DNA of 12,936 nucleotides. Source: Chromatiales bacterium. Its GTDB lineage: Bacteria > Pseudomonadota > Gammaproteobacteria > Thiohalospirales > Thiohalospiraceae. Under the pieces are notes generated by a model. The model was not told the DNA's origin and did not search any database. It saw only the letters and a list, made by a program, of their open reading frames with translations. The stretch is from NCBI GenBank assembly GCA_026984715.1, contig JALSRO010000238.1, forward strand, positions 1 through 12,936, written 5' to 3'. Made by a program: the position numbers and the translations under genes. Position 1 is the stretch's first letter. Each line of letters opens with the position of its first letter. Below, piece by piece: positions 1 to 7,341 of this stretch.

Positions 1-1
1 C

Positions 2-1051
2 TACTTCGTGGCGCGCATGGCGCGGCTGCGGGATGCCGGGATCCGGGTATTTGTCATCTCCGGAAATCATGATGCGGCTAGCCAGATCACCCGACAGCTG
101 CAGTTGCCGGACAACGTGACAATGTTTGCCACTGACCGCCCTGAAACGGCCGTCATCGACGAGTTGAATGTTGCCATCCACGGGCAGGGTTTTCCCACCC
201 GCGAAGTGACCGAGGATCTGTCGCAGAACTATCCCCAAGGTGACCCACAGCGTTTCAACATCGGCCTGCTGCACACCTCACTGGATGGAAAACCGGGTCA
301 TGAACCCTATGCACCCTGCAGCGTTGACGGGTTGCGCTCCAAGGGGTACCAGTACTGGGCGCTGGGTCATGTTCACAAACGTGAAGTGATCAGCGACGAG
401 CCGTGGATTCTGTTTCCCGGCAATATTCAGGGACGCCACATCCGCGAGACCGGCGCCAGGGGTTGTACCCTGGCAAGCGTGGAGAACGGTGAGGTCATCC
501 GGCTGGAGCAGCGTGATATCGACGTGTTGCGCTGGTCGCTCTGTTCCGTCGATATCAGCGGCTGCGAGCGTATGGATGCCGTGTATGAACGGGTGCAGAC
601 AGCGTTCCGGCAGGCACTCGATGCAGCCGGGGGAAGGCCGGTTGCCGCACGCCTGCTGCTTCAGGGCGAGAGCGCCATGCACTCGAAACTGCATGCCGAG
701 CCGCGCCACTGGACCCAGGAGTTCCGCGCCATGGCGACAGGACTCGGTGGCGCCGGACTCTGGTTGGAGAAGCTCTCCCTGCAGACCCGCTCCCCGGTCG
801 ATGTCACGCGGATTCAGGCAAGAGAGGACGCCCTGGGCGGTCTGCTGCGGACAATCCGGGAGTTGGAGCTGGACGAGACGGCCTGCGCAAAAGTCGCCCA
901 ACAGCTCACCGCGCTGCGCCAGAAACTGCCGGTGGAACTGCTGAGCGGCGAAGAGGGCTTCAACCCCACCAGCAAGCAGCAACTGGAGATGATGCTAGAA
1001 GATGTCAAGGAGCTGCTGGTGACCCGGTTGCTGGCAACAGCCGATGGCTGA
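2..1051 (+). CDS. yhaO: DNA repair exonuclease YhaO (SbcD/Mre11-like metallophosphoesterase), 5'-truncated by window edge
   Basis: Calcineurin-like metallophosphoesterase, the nuclease subunit expected to pair with the ATPase YhaN in a Mre11/Rad50-like complex acting on DNA ends. The open frame runs in from base 2 (Tyr-Phe before the first GTG), and the text before GNHD reads like the middle of a family member, so the GTG at base 8 is not the true start. Roughly the first 60-80 residues, including the DxH and GDxxD metal motifs, lie upstream of the window. Visible motifs are GNHD at bases 62-73, the LLHTS histidine at 272-274, and GHVH at 365-376: the second half of the two-metal site. The C-terminal 200 residues are the family-specific cap. 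The stop is TGA at 1049-1051. Family assignment is firm. The odd feature is position: yhaN does not follow directly but comes after three unrelated genes. Confidence 0.9.
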   Translation, partial: YFVARMARLRDAGIRVFVISGNHDAASQITRQLQLPDNVTMFATDRPETAVIDELNVAIHGQGFPTREVTEDLSQNYPQGDPQRFNIGLLHTSLDGKPGHEPYAPCSVDGLRSKGYQYWALGHVHKREVISDEPWILFPGNIQGRHIRETGARGCTLASVENGEVIRLEQRDIDVLRWSLCSVDISGCERMDAVYERVQTAFRQALDAAGGRPVAARLLLQGESAMHSKLHAEPRHWTQEFRAMATGLGGAGLWLEKLSLQTRSPVDVTRIQAREDALGGLLRTIRELELDETACAKVAQQLTALRQKLPVELLSGEEGFNPTSKQQLEMMLEDVKELLVTRLLATADG

Positions 1052-1061
1052 TCATGGTCTG

Positions 1062-1089
1062 TTTGGTTGCCGGGTTGATAGGATATACT
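1062..1089 (+). promoter_or_regulatory. Candidate sigma70 promoter for grxD-bolA
   Basis: A good -10 hexamer TATACT lies at 1084-1089. A weak -35 (TTTGGT at 1062-1067, spacer 16, or TTGGTT at 1063-1068, spacer 15) precedes it. It sits just after the yhaO stop and would give a leader of roughly 120 bases before the grxD ATG. It was found by eye only. The spacing and -35 are not ideal, so activity is an inference. Confidence 0.4.
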
Positions 1090-1219
1090 GCGTTCTGTGC
1101 TAGGGGGCCGGAAAAAGCGGTTTTCTGATCCTCCTTTCCCCGGGGCAAACCGTTTTACTGCTACGGAAACTCATCGCCCTGAAAAACGGGGCGGAACCAC
1201 CACTATCTGGAATCCAACC

Positions 1220-1543
1220 ATGACTATCGAAGAGCAAATCAAACAGCAGCTTGCAGAAAACCCGATCATTCTCTACATGAAGGGCACCCCCGATGAACCC
1301 TATTGCGGTTTTTCGGCCAAGGCTGCCACCTTGCTGAAATCCACCGGGGTGGGTTTTGCCTATGTTAACGTCATCGAATCTCCCGCCATCTTTCAGAGCC
1401 TTCCGTCGGTTTCCAACTGGCCGACCTATCCTCAGCTGTTCATCAACGGCGAAGTGATTGGTGGCAGTGACATCGTGGAGGAGATGCTGGAGAGCGGCGA
1501 GCTTCTTCCCATGCTGCAGCAGGCGGCATCCAGGGCTGGGTAA
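1220..1543 (+). CDS. grxD: Monothiol glutaredoxin, Grx4/GrxD family
   Basis: A 107-residue single-domain CGFS glutaredoxin. The family binds a [2Fe-2S] cluster as a dimer, with the CGFS cysteine and glutathione as ligands, and delivers it to target proteins or shares it with BolA partners in the cytoplasm. Hallmarks: MKGTP at 20-24 (glutathione-binding lysine K21), the active-site CGFS at 29-32 (Cys29), the WPTYPQLFINGE block with the cis-proline and the GG-S-D motif that holds the glutathione tail. Length matches E. coli GrxD (about 115). The ATG at 1220 is chosen because homology begins at MTIEEQIK. An in-frame extension back to 1097 encodes Arg/Pro/Thr-rich leader text with no resemblance to the family. 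The Shine-Dalgarno is poor. It probably forms an operon with the BolA gene, which starts 5 bp after its stop. Confidence 0.95.
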   Translation: MTIEEQIKQQLAENPIILYMKGTPDEPYCGFSAKAATLLKSTGVGFAYVNVIESPAIFQSLPSVSNWPTYPQLFINGEVIGGSDIVEEMLESGELLPMLQQAASRAG

Positions 1544-1548
1544 CACAG

Positions 1549-1773
1549 ATGAACAAAGAAGAAGTAGCCAGAAAGATCACGGAGCTCTGCCCCGACGCCG
1601 TTGTCGATGTGCGCGGCGAGAACTGTCACTTCGAAGTACGCGTGGTCAGTGAGTTCTTCCAGGGGAAAAGCAGCCTGCAGCGTCAGCAACCCATTCTGGC
1701 GCTGTTCAGGGAGGAGCTCGCGACCGGAAAGCTGCATGCACTTTCCATAAAGGCACGGGCGCCGGGAGAGTAG
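1549..1773 (+). CDS. BolA/IbaG-family protein, Grx4 partner
   Basis: A 74-residue BolA-fold protein. BolA proteins form heterodimers with CGFS glutaredoxins in which a bridging [2Fe-2S] cluster is held by the Grx cysteine, glutathione and one or two BolA side chains. They serve in iron homeostasis and Fe-S delivery. Visible family features are the HFEV strand (27-30), the F-G-K-S-x-x-Q-R-Q-Q segment (about 37-47) and the C-terminal HALSIKA block with the conserved ligand histidine His63. The loop before HFEV carries adjacent Cys26 and His27, either of which could be the second cluster ligand. It is shorter than E. coli IbaG (84) and BolA (105), lacking a C-terminal tail. Location 5 bp after grxD matches the known functional partnership. 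It looks closer to IbaG/BolA2-like than to classical BolA, but I leave the symbol blank. Confidence 0.88.
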   Translation: MNKEEVARKITELCPDAVVDVRGENCHFEVRVVSEFFQGKSSLQRQQPILALFREELATGKLHALSIKARAPGE

Positions 1774-1844
1774 AGCCTCGTGCCATTCTACAGATACCTC
1801 TTTGATATTCCGGTTCGTAATAATCTTTGCTGTTGATTCTGTTT

Positions 1845-1850
1845 GAGGTG
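1845..1850 (+). promoter_or_regulatory. Ribosome binding site deciding the sulfatase start
   Basis: GAGGTG lies 13 bases before the ATG at 1864. This is long but usable spacing, and it lies inside the longer TTG-initiated frame that opens at 1843. The TTG has no Shine-Dalgarno of its own, so the ATG is preferred. The 90-base gap from 1774 to 1863 holds no clear promoter; it is AT-richer than its surroundings. Confidence 0.45.
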
Positions 1851-1863
1851 TGAGTTCCCATCT

Positions 1864-3801
1864 ATGAATTTTCGAAATGATCTCTTGAGAACCTTGCTGG
1901 TCATTCTTGCTCCGCTGGGTTTGATGCTGCTGTTCCTGAGTCTGAGCCGTCTCGGCCTGTTCATCTGGCAGTTCGAACGGGTACAGGATACGGGGCACTA
2001 CGGCTTCATCTTCTGGCAGGGGGTTCGCTTCGATCTGGTGCTGATATCGATGGCGATGTTCCTGCCTGCCATTCTGACGCCGCTGTTTGCCACCCGTCTG
2101 GGGCTGTTCAGCTACTGGCGTCGCTTCCTGGTGTTCTATATGACCGCCTGGTTCGTCTTCATCGTCTTCATGGAGATGGCGACGCCGTCGTTCATCAACG
2201 AATACGACTCGCGCCCCAACTATCTGTTCGTGGAGTACCTCAAGCACTACAAGGAGGTGGGTGGCACGCTGCTGGCAGAGTATCCGCTGCAGCTGCTGTT
2301 GGCGGGGATCGTAGTGCCGCTGCTCGCGCTGGTCTTCTACCGCGTCAGCAGGCGTCTACTGGTGCTGGACAGGCCCATCGGCTGGCCAGCGGCACTGCTG
2401 CTGGTGCCGCTGCTGTTCACCGCCTTTCTGATGGGCGCCCGCTCCACCTTCGATCACCGACCGGTCAACCCCAGTACCGTCGCCCTGACCACCGACCATC
2501 TGGTCAATGACCTGGCACTGAATTCCGCCTATACGGTGCTGTACGCCATCTACCTCTCTGCCAGGGACGAGGCGGGTGGGGTGCCCTACGGCAAGATGCC
2601 GTTCGAGCAGGTGGTGCGCATCATCCGTGACGAGATGGGGGTTCCTGACTCCGCGTTCACCGATCCGCAGCTGCCGACCCATCACCTGCAGCAGAGCAGC
2701 ATGCCCCGCAAGCGCCCCTGCAATCTGGTGATCGTGCTGGAGGAGAGCCTGGGCGCGGAGTTCGTCGGCAAACTGGGCGGCCTGCCGCTCACCCCCAACC
2801 TGGATGCCCTGGCCGACGAGGGGATCTGGTTCGACAACCTCTACGCCACCGGCACCCGCTCGGTGCGCGGCATCGAGGCGGTGGTGAGCGGATTCCTGCC
2901 CACCCCCGCCCCCAGCGTGGTGAAGCTCAACAAGTCGCAGCGCGACTTTTTCACCCTGGCCAGCTTCCTGAAACAGAGGGGTTACGATACCGGCTTCATC
3001 TACGGGGGCGAAGGGCACTTCGACAACATGCGCAGCTTCTTCATGGGCAACGGCTTCAACTACACCATCGACCAGAACGACTACCCCGACAGCGCCTTCC
3101 ACGCCACCTGGGGGGTGTCGGACGAGGATCTGTTCGCAGCGGCGGACAGGAAGTTCAGCAGCTACGGGGAGCAGCCCTTCTTTGCCCTGGTGTTCACCTC
3201 CTCCAACCACTCGCCGTTCGAGTTTCCCGACGGACGCATCGAGCTCTACGACCAAGAGAAGCACACGGTGAACAACGCGGTGAAGTATGCCGACTACGCC
3301 TTGGGGCGGTTCTTCGAGCGCGCGAAGCGCTCCAGCTATTGGGAGAACACCCTGTTTCTGGTGATCGCCGATCACAATTCCCGTGTCTATGGCTCCTCGC
3401 TGGTACCGGTGGATCGCTTCCACATCCCGGCCCTGATCCTGGGCGGGCCGATCCGCCGGCCCGAGGTGGTCGATACCCTGGCCAGCCAGATCGACATGGG
3501 GCCGACCCTGCTCTCTCTGATCGGCATCTCCGGCGAGCATCCGATGGTGGGGCGTGATCTCACCCTGCCGCAGAACCGCAAACGGAAGGGCCGCGCCATC
3601 ATGCAGTTTGCCAAGATCCTGGCCTATATGGAGGGGGATGAGGTGGCCGTGCTGCGCCCGGATCTCCCGCCGGCGATGTTCAGGTTCACTGACCACAAAC
3701 TGGTGGAACAGCCGGGGAGTGGCGATGGAGAGCTGGCGAAGAAGGCGCTCGCATACTCCCTGTTCGCCCAGAAGGCCTATGCCGACAGGCTGTACCGCTG
3801 A
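1864..3801 (+). CDS. Membrane sulfatase of the LTA-synthase superfamily (phosphoglycerol/phosphoethanolamine transferase-like)
   Basis: A 645-residue inner-membrane protein with a large extracytoplasmic alkaline-phosphatase-fold domain. Family members (LtaS, OpgB, EptA-type) move phospholipid head groups onto envelope glycans or lipids. Five hydrophobic helices lie near residues 10-34, 56-77, 87-106, 142-160 and 177-195, and the sulfatase domain starts near 286. Probable metal/catalytic residues by analogy with S. aureus LtaS: Glu294 (E-S after the first strand), the nucleophile region T331/S333 in TGTRSVRG, His449 in NHSPFEFP, and Asp503-His504. Gram-negative relatives with this motif, as I recall them, often have Thr where Ser333 stands. 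The acceptor cannot be read from sequence. Real teichoic acid synthesis is unlikely in a Gram-negative, so osmoregulated glucan or lipid modification is the better guess. It ends 18 bp before yhaN. Confidence 0.85.
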   Translation: MNFRNDLLRTLLVILAPLGLMLLFLSLSRLGLFIWQFERVQDTGHYGFIFWQGVRFDLVLISMAMFLPAILTPLFATRLGLFSYWRRFLVFYMTAWFVFIVFMEMATPSFINEYDSRPNYLFVEYLKHYKEVGGTLLAEYPLQLLLAGIVVPLLALVFYRVSRRLLVLDRPIGWPAALLLVPLLFTAFLMGARSTFDHRPVNPSTVALTTDHLVNDLALNSAYTVLYAIYLSARDEAGGVPYGKMPFEQVVRIIRDEMGVPDSAFTDPQLPTHHLQQSSMPRKRPCNLVIVLEESLGAEFVGKLGGLPLTPNLDALADEGIWFDNLYATGTRSVRGIEAVVSGFLPTPAPSVVKLNKSQRDFFTLASFLKQRGYDTGFIYGGEGHFDNMRSFFMGNGFNYTIDQNDYPDSAFHATWGVSDEDLFAAADRKFSSYGEQPFFALVFTSSNHSPFEFPDGRIELYDQEKHTVNNAVKYADYALGRFFERAKRSSYWENTLFLVIADHNSRVYGSSLVPVDRFHIPALILGGPIRRPEVVDTLASQIDMGPTLLSLIGISGEHPMVGRDLTLPQNRKRKGRAIMQFAKILAYMEGDEVAVLRPDLPPAMFRFTDHKLVEQPGSGDGELAKKALAYSLFAQKAYADRLYR

Positions 3802-3819
3802 GTCGGTGAATCTGCCGGT

Positions 3820-6800
3820 ATGGAGCTGCGCGAACTCAATCTCATCGCGTTCGGGCCGTTCACCGACCGTACCCTGCGGTTCGAGCAGAGCCCGGGCGGG
3901 CTGTATATCATCTACGGTCCGAACGAGGCCGGTAAAAGCTCATCCCTGCGCGCCCTGAAGGCGCTGCTGTTTGGTATTCCCACCCGTACCACCGATAACT
4001 TCATCCACCCCCACGGTGACCTGCGCATCGGCGGTTGCCTGCGTGACAGCAACGGCCGGGAGCTGCATTTCGTACGCCGCAAGGGGTACAAGAACACCCT
4101 GCTCACCCCGGAAGGCGAGCCACTCGATGATACGGTGCTGAACCCCTTTCTGGGTGGCGTCACCGCGGAGCTGTTCGGGAGTCTGTTTGCAATCGATCAC
4201 GAGGAACTGGTCAGGGGCGGGCGGGAGATTCTGGCGCAGAAAGGGGAGGTGGGTCAGGCGCTGTTCACCGCCTCACTGGGGAGTCCGGTGGTGCATGAGG
4301 TGCTGGAGCAGCTGGACAGCGAGGCGGATGCCCTGTTCCGGCCACGCGGTTCGACGCAGATCATCAACAGTGCGCTGGCGGAGTACCAGCAGCTCAACCG
4401 CTCCGTCCGTGAGGTCACGCTCTCTTCCCGGGAGTGGCAAGAGCATCGCCAGGCCCTTGAACAGGCCACCCGCCAACTGGACCAGCTGCAAACCGAGCTG
4501 ATAGAGACCCGTACCGAGATAGCCCGCCTGGAGCGTATCCGGCGCGTGCTGCCCAAACTGGCGCGGCGCAGCGAGCTGCTGCAGAAGCTGGAGGGGTTCT
4601 CCGACATCGTGATCCTCCCCGGCGACTTTGGCGAACGCCGCCGCAACACCATCACTGAGCTGGAACAGGCGCGGTTGCTGGAGCGGCAGGCGCGGGCACG
4701 CCTCGATAGACTTCAACAGCAGCTGGCGGAGATCGATCTGCAGGAGGCGGTTCTCGCCCAAGCGGAGAGCATCGACCAGCTTCACCAGCGGCTGGAGAGC
4801 TACCGCAAGGCGCAGCAGGAGCTCCCGCACTGTCAGGCGCTACGGGAGCAGTTGCTGATCGACGCCCACTCCCTGCTGGCTGAAGTGCGTCCGGATCTCT
4901 CCCTGGCCGGGCTGGAAAGCGTGCGCCCGGTGCTCAGCCAACGGATCAGGATCACCACCTTGGGCAGCGAGCGGCAGGCGCTGATGAAGGATCTCGCCCA
5001 GGCCGAACAGACCCGCAACAGCCTGGCCACGCGTCTGGAGCAGACCCGCCACCTGCTCGAGCAACTGCCTTCGGCAGAGCCGGTGGATGCGCTGCGCCGC
5101 GCGGTGGCCGCAGCCAGAAAGGCGGGTGATATCGACAGCGTGGTGAACGCTGTCCGGGGCGAGATCAAGGTGCTGGAAAAGGGGTGCCATACTGCGCGCA
5201 AACGGCTCTCCCTTCCACAGATGGAGCTGGCGGAGATTGCCACGCTCAGCGTCCCGGCACGGGAGACGGTAGAGCGGTTTGAACAGGAGCTGACTGCCCG
5301 GGAGCAGCGCGAACAGCAACTCCGCGAGAAACAGGAGCAGCTCGCCGAGAGCCAGCGGGAGCTGGCGGCCCGGCTCGAAGAGATCCGGCAGAGCGGCGCT
5401 CCCCCTACCGAACAGGCGCTTACCGAAGCGCGTTCCCGGCGGGAGAGGATCTGGCGGCTGGTGCGCCGTCAGTGGCTCGATGGAGAGGATATCCAGTCCG
5501 AACTGCAGGACCTTGATGAGCAGAAAACGCTCCCCGAGATCTACCAATCACGGGTACAGGAGGCAGACGAAATTGCCGACCGGCTGCGCCGTGAAGCGGA
5601 GCGTGTCCACCAGCAGGCAAACCTGCAGGCGCGGCTGAAAGAGCAGCAGCAACAGATGGAACTGCTCCAGCAGCAACAGAAGGAACTTGACCGGCAGCGG
5701 GAGGAGTCTCGCCAGCAGTGGCTGGCTCAGTGGCATACCAGTGGAGTTACTCCGCTGTCACCAAGGGAGATGCGCGCCTGGCTGGAGCGGCTGGAAAAAC
5801 TCCAGAACGAGATCCGGCGGCTCGATGAACTGCATGGAAAACTGGCGCAGGCGGAGAGCGTTCGCGATGGTCACCTTCAGGCCGTGACCAGACAGCTCCA
5901 GTCACCGGCCGATCCTGCCCTGCCGCTGGATGAACTGCTCCAGATCGCCGAGCAGCAGATTGCCGAAACAGAAACACGGCAGCGCCGCCGCCAGCAACTC
6001 GAGGCGGAGATCGCCGCACTGGAACAGGATCTGGAACAGGCCGTCTCCCGCCACACCTCGGTATCCGCCGAGCTGGAGCAGTGGAAAAGCAGCTGGGCCG
6101 CCGCCGTGGAGAGCGTAGGTCTGGGGGTGGATGCACTGCCGGAAGAGGCGATCGACATGGTGGAAAAGATCCGCATCGTATTCGAAAAACAGAGCGAGGC
6201 GGAGAAGCTGCAGGTGCGCCTGCAGCAGCTCGAGCAGGAGATAGAAGCGTTCTCCCGGCAGGCGCAGAGCGTCATTCATCAGGTCGGCAACGGGGCCGAA
6301 CAGCTGCCGGTTGAACAGGCAGTACGGCAGCTCTCTTCCCTGCTGCGAGAGAACCAGACCAGAGACTCCCTGCAGCGCCAGCTCGAACAGCAGATCCAGC
6401 AGCTGCAGCAGGAGATCGGTACCAGGCAGGCAACCGTTGAAGCGATGACATCGCGCCTGCAAACCCTGTTCAGCGAAGCCCAGTGCAGCACTATTGGAAC
6501 GGAGCGCGAACAGCAGGAACAGCTGGAGCTCGCCGAACAGCGTTCCACAGAGTATCAGCAGATCAAAAACGAAATCAGCACACTGGAGCGGGAGACCACT
6601 GCAACCGAGGGGCTGACCGTAACAGAGCTTGAGCAGGAGGCGGAAGGGATCGATGCCGACACCATTCCTGGCCGTCTGCAGATGCTGGAGCAGAAGATAA
6701 CAGAACAGCTGGAACCGAAACGAACCGGGCTGGTGGAGACAAAAATCCGCGAAGAGAAAATTCTGGAGCAGATGGATGGCAGCGACAGAGCCACACAGCT

Positions 6801-7341
6801 TGCCGAACAGTCACAAGGCATCCTGGCACAGATCCGCAACGATGCCGAGCGCTACACCCGCCTCAAGATGGCTGCCCATATCCTGCGCGAACAGATCGAA
6901 CGCTACCGCGACGAAAACCAGGGGCCGCTGGTAGCGCGGGCCAGCGAACATTTCGCAGCCCTGACCCAAGGCTCATTCAAGGCACTGCGCACCCGCTTTT
7001 TCGACAAGGATGAACCTGAACTGACAGGAATCCGCAACGACGGCAGTATCGTTCGTGTCGCCGGAATGAGCTCGGGAACCCGCGACCAACTCTACCTCGC
7101 GCTGCGCCTGGCATCACTGGAAAGACAGATCAACAACTCGGAACCCATGCCCTTCATCGTCGACGACATCCTCATCCACTTCGACGACCAGCGCTCCCGC
7201 ACCACCCTCTCCCTCCTGGCCGAACTGGCCAGAAAAACACAGGTCATCCTCTTCACCCACCACCTGCGCGTGGTAGGGCAGGCGAAAGAGCTGAAGGGTG
7301 GCAATGTGGTCGTTCAGGAGCTTAGGGAAGGAAACGTATGA
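3820..7341 (+). CDS. yhaN: AAA/SMC-like ATPase YhaN (Rad50/SbcC-like), coiled-coil DNA repair ATPase
   Basis: A 1173-residue ABC/SMC-type ATPase, partner of the YhaO nuclease. The N-terminal lobe (about 1-190) starts with a Rad50-like strand set and Walker A GPNEAGKS at 33-40. The C-terminal lobe (about 1020-1173) has the signature MSSGTRDQ (1083-1090), Walker B FIVDD (1112-1116) and the switch histidines FTHH (1145-1148). Between them lie about 800 residues of Gln/Glu/Leu/Arg-rich coiled coil with several breaks. Only four cysteines are seen in the arm and head, none as CxxC, so the zinc hook of Rad50/SbcC is absent. It is longer than B. subtilis YhaN (about 960). The ATG at 3820 directly begins the family text ([14 protein letters not shown]). 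Its stop overlaps the 5-oxoprolinase start by ATGA, which suggests translational coupling. It is presumably co-transcribed from upstream. Confidence 0.93.
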   Translation: MELRELNLIAFGPFTDRTLRFEQSPGGLYIIYGPNEAGKSSSLRALKALLFGIPTRTTDNFIHPHGDLRIGGCLRDSNGRELHFVRRKGYKNTLLTPEGEPLDDTVLNPFLGGVTAELFGSLFAIDHEELVRGGREILAQKGEVGQALFTASLGSPVVHEVLEQLDSEADALFRPRGSTQIINSALAEYQQLNRSVREVTLSSREWQEHRQALEQATRQLDQLQTELIETRTEIARLERIRRVLPKLARRSELLQKLEGFSDIVILPGDFGERRRNTITELEQARLLERQARARLDRLQQQLAEIDLQEAVLAQAESIDQLHQRLESYRKAQQELPHCQALREQLLIDAHSLLAEVRPDLSLAGLESVRPVLSQRIRITTLGSERQALMKDLAQAEQTRNSLATRLEQTRHLLEQLPSAEPVDALRRAVAAARKAGDIDSVVNAVRGEIKVLEKGCHTARKRLSLPQMELAEIATLSVPARETVERFEQELTAREQREQQLREKQEQLAESQRELAARLEEIRQSGAPPTEQALTEARSRRERIWRLVRRQWLDGEDIQSELQDLDEQKTLPEIYQSRVQEADEIADRLRREAERVHQQANLQARLKEQQQQMELLQQQQKELDRQREESRQQWLAQWHTSGVTPLSPREMRAWLERLEKLQNEIRRLDELHGKLAQAESVRDGHLQAVTRQLQSPADPALPLDELLQIAEQQIAETETRQRRRQQLEAEIAALEQDLEQAVSRHTSVSAELEQWKSSWAAAVESVGLGVDALPEEAIDMVEKIRIVFEKQSEAEKLQVRLQQLEQEIEAFSRQAQSVIHQVGNGAEQLPVEQAVRQLSSLLRENQTRDSLQRQLEQQIQQLQQEIGTRQATVEAMTSRLQTLFSEAQCSTIGTEREQQEQLELAEQRSTEYQQIKNEISTLERETTATEGLTVTELEQEAEGIDADTIPGRLQMLEQKITEQLEPKRTGLVETKIREEKILEQMDGSDRATQLAEQSQGILAQIRNDAERYTRLKMAAHILREQIERYRDENQGPLVARASEHFAALTQGSFKALRTRFFDKDEPELTGIRNDGSIVRVAGMSSGTRDQLYLALRLASLERQINNSEPMPFIVDDILIHFDDQRSRTTLSLLAELARKTQVILFTHHLRVVGQAKELKGGNVVVQELREGNV

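Noticed and set aside
1115..1160. CGGTTT...AAACCG inverted repeat around CCCCGGGG in the grxD leader as a riboswitch or attenuator
   Set aside because: Arms are only six bases, the loop is long and no T run or known riboswitch core follows; chance is likely.
1097..1219. 41-residue N-terminal extension of the glutaredoxin
   Set aside because: No similarity to the family and no plausible targeting sequence; it reads through leader DNA that also holds the candidate promoter's downstream region.
2356..3696. A 446-codon minus-strand frame inside the sulfatase gene
   Set aside because: Low-complexity Val/Gly/His/Gln shadow of a well-conserved plus-strand gene.
5600..5720. CAG/CAA-rich repeats in yhaN as a microsatellite
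   Set aside because: They are irregular and explained by Gln-rich coiled-coil coding.
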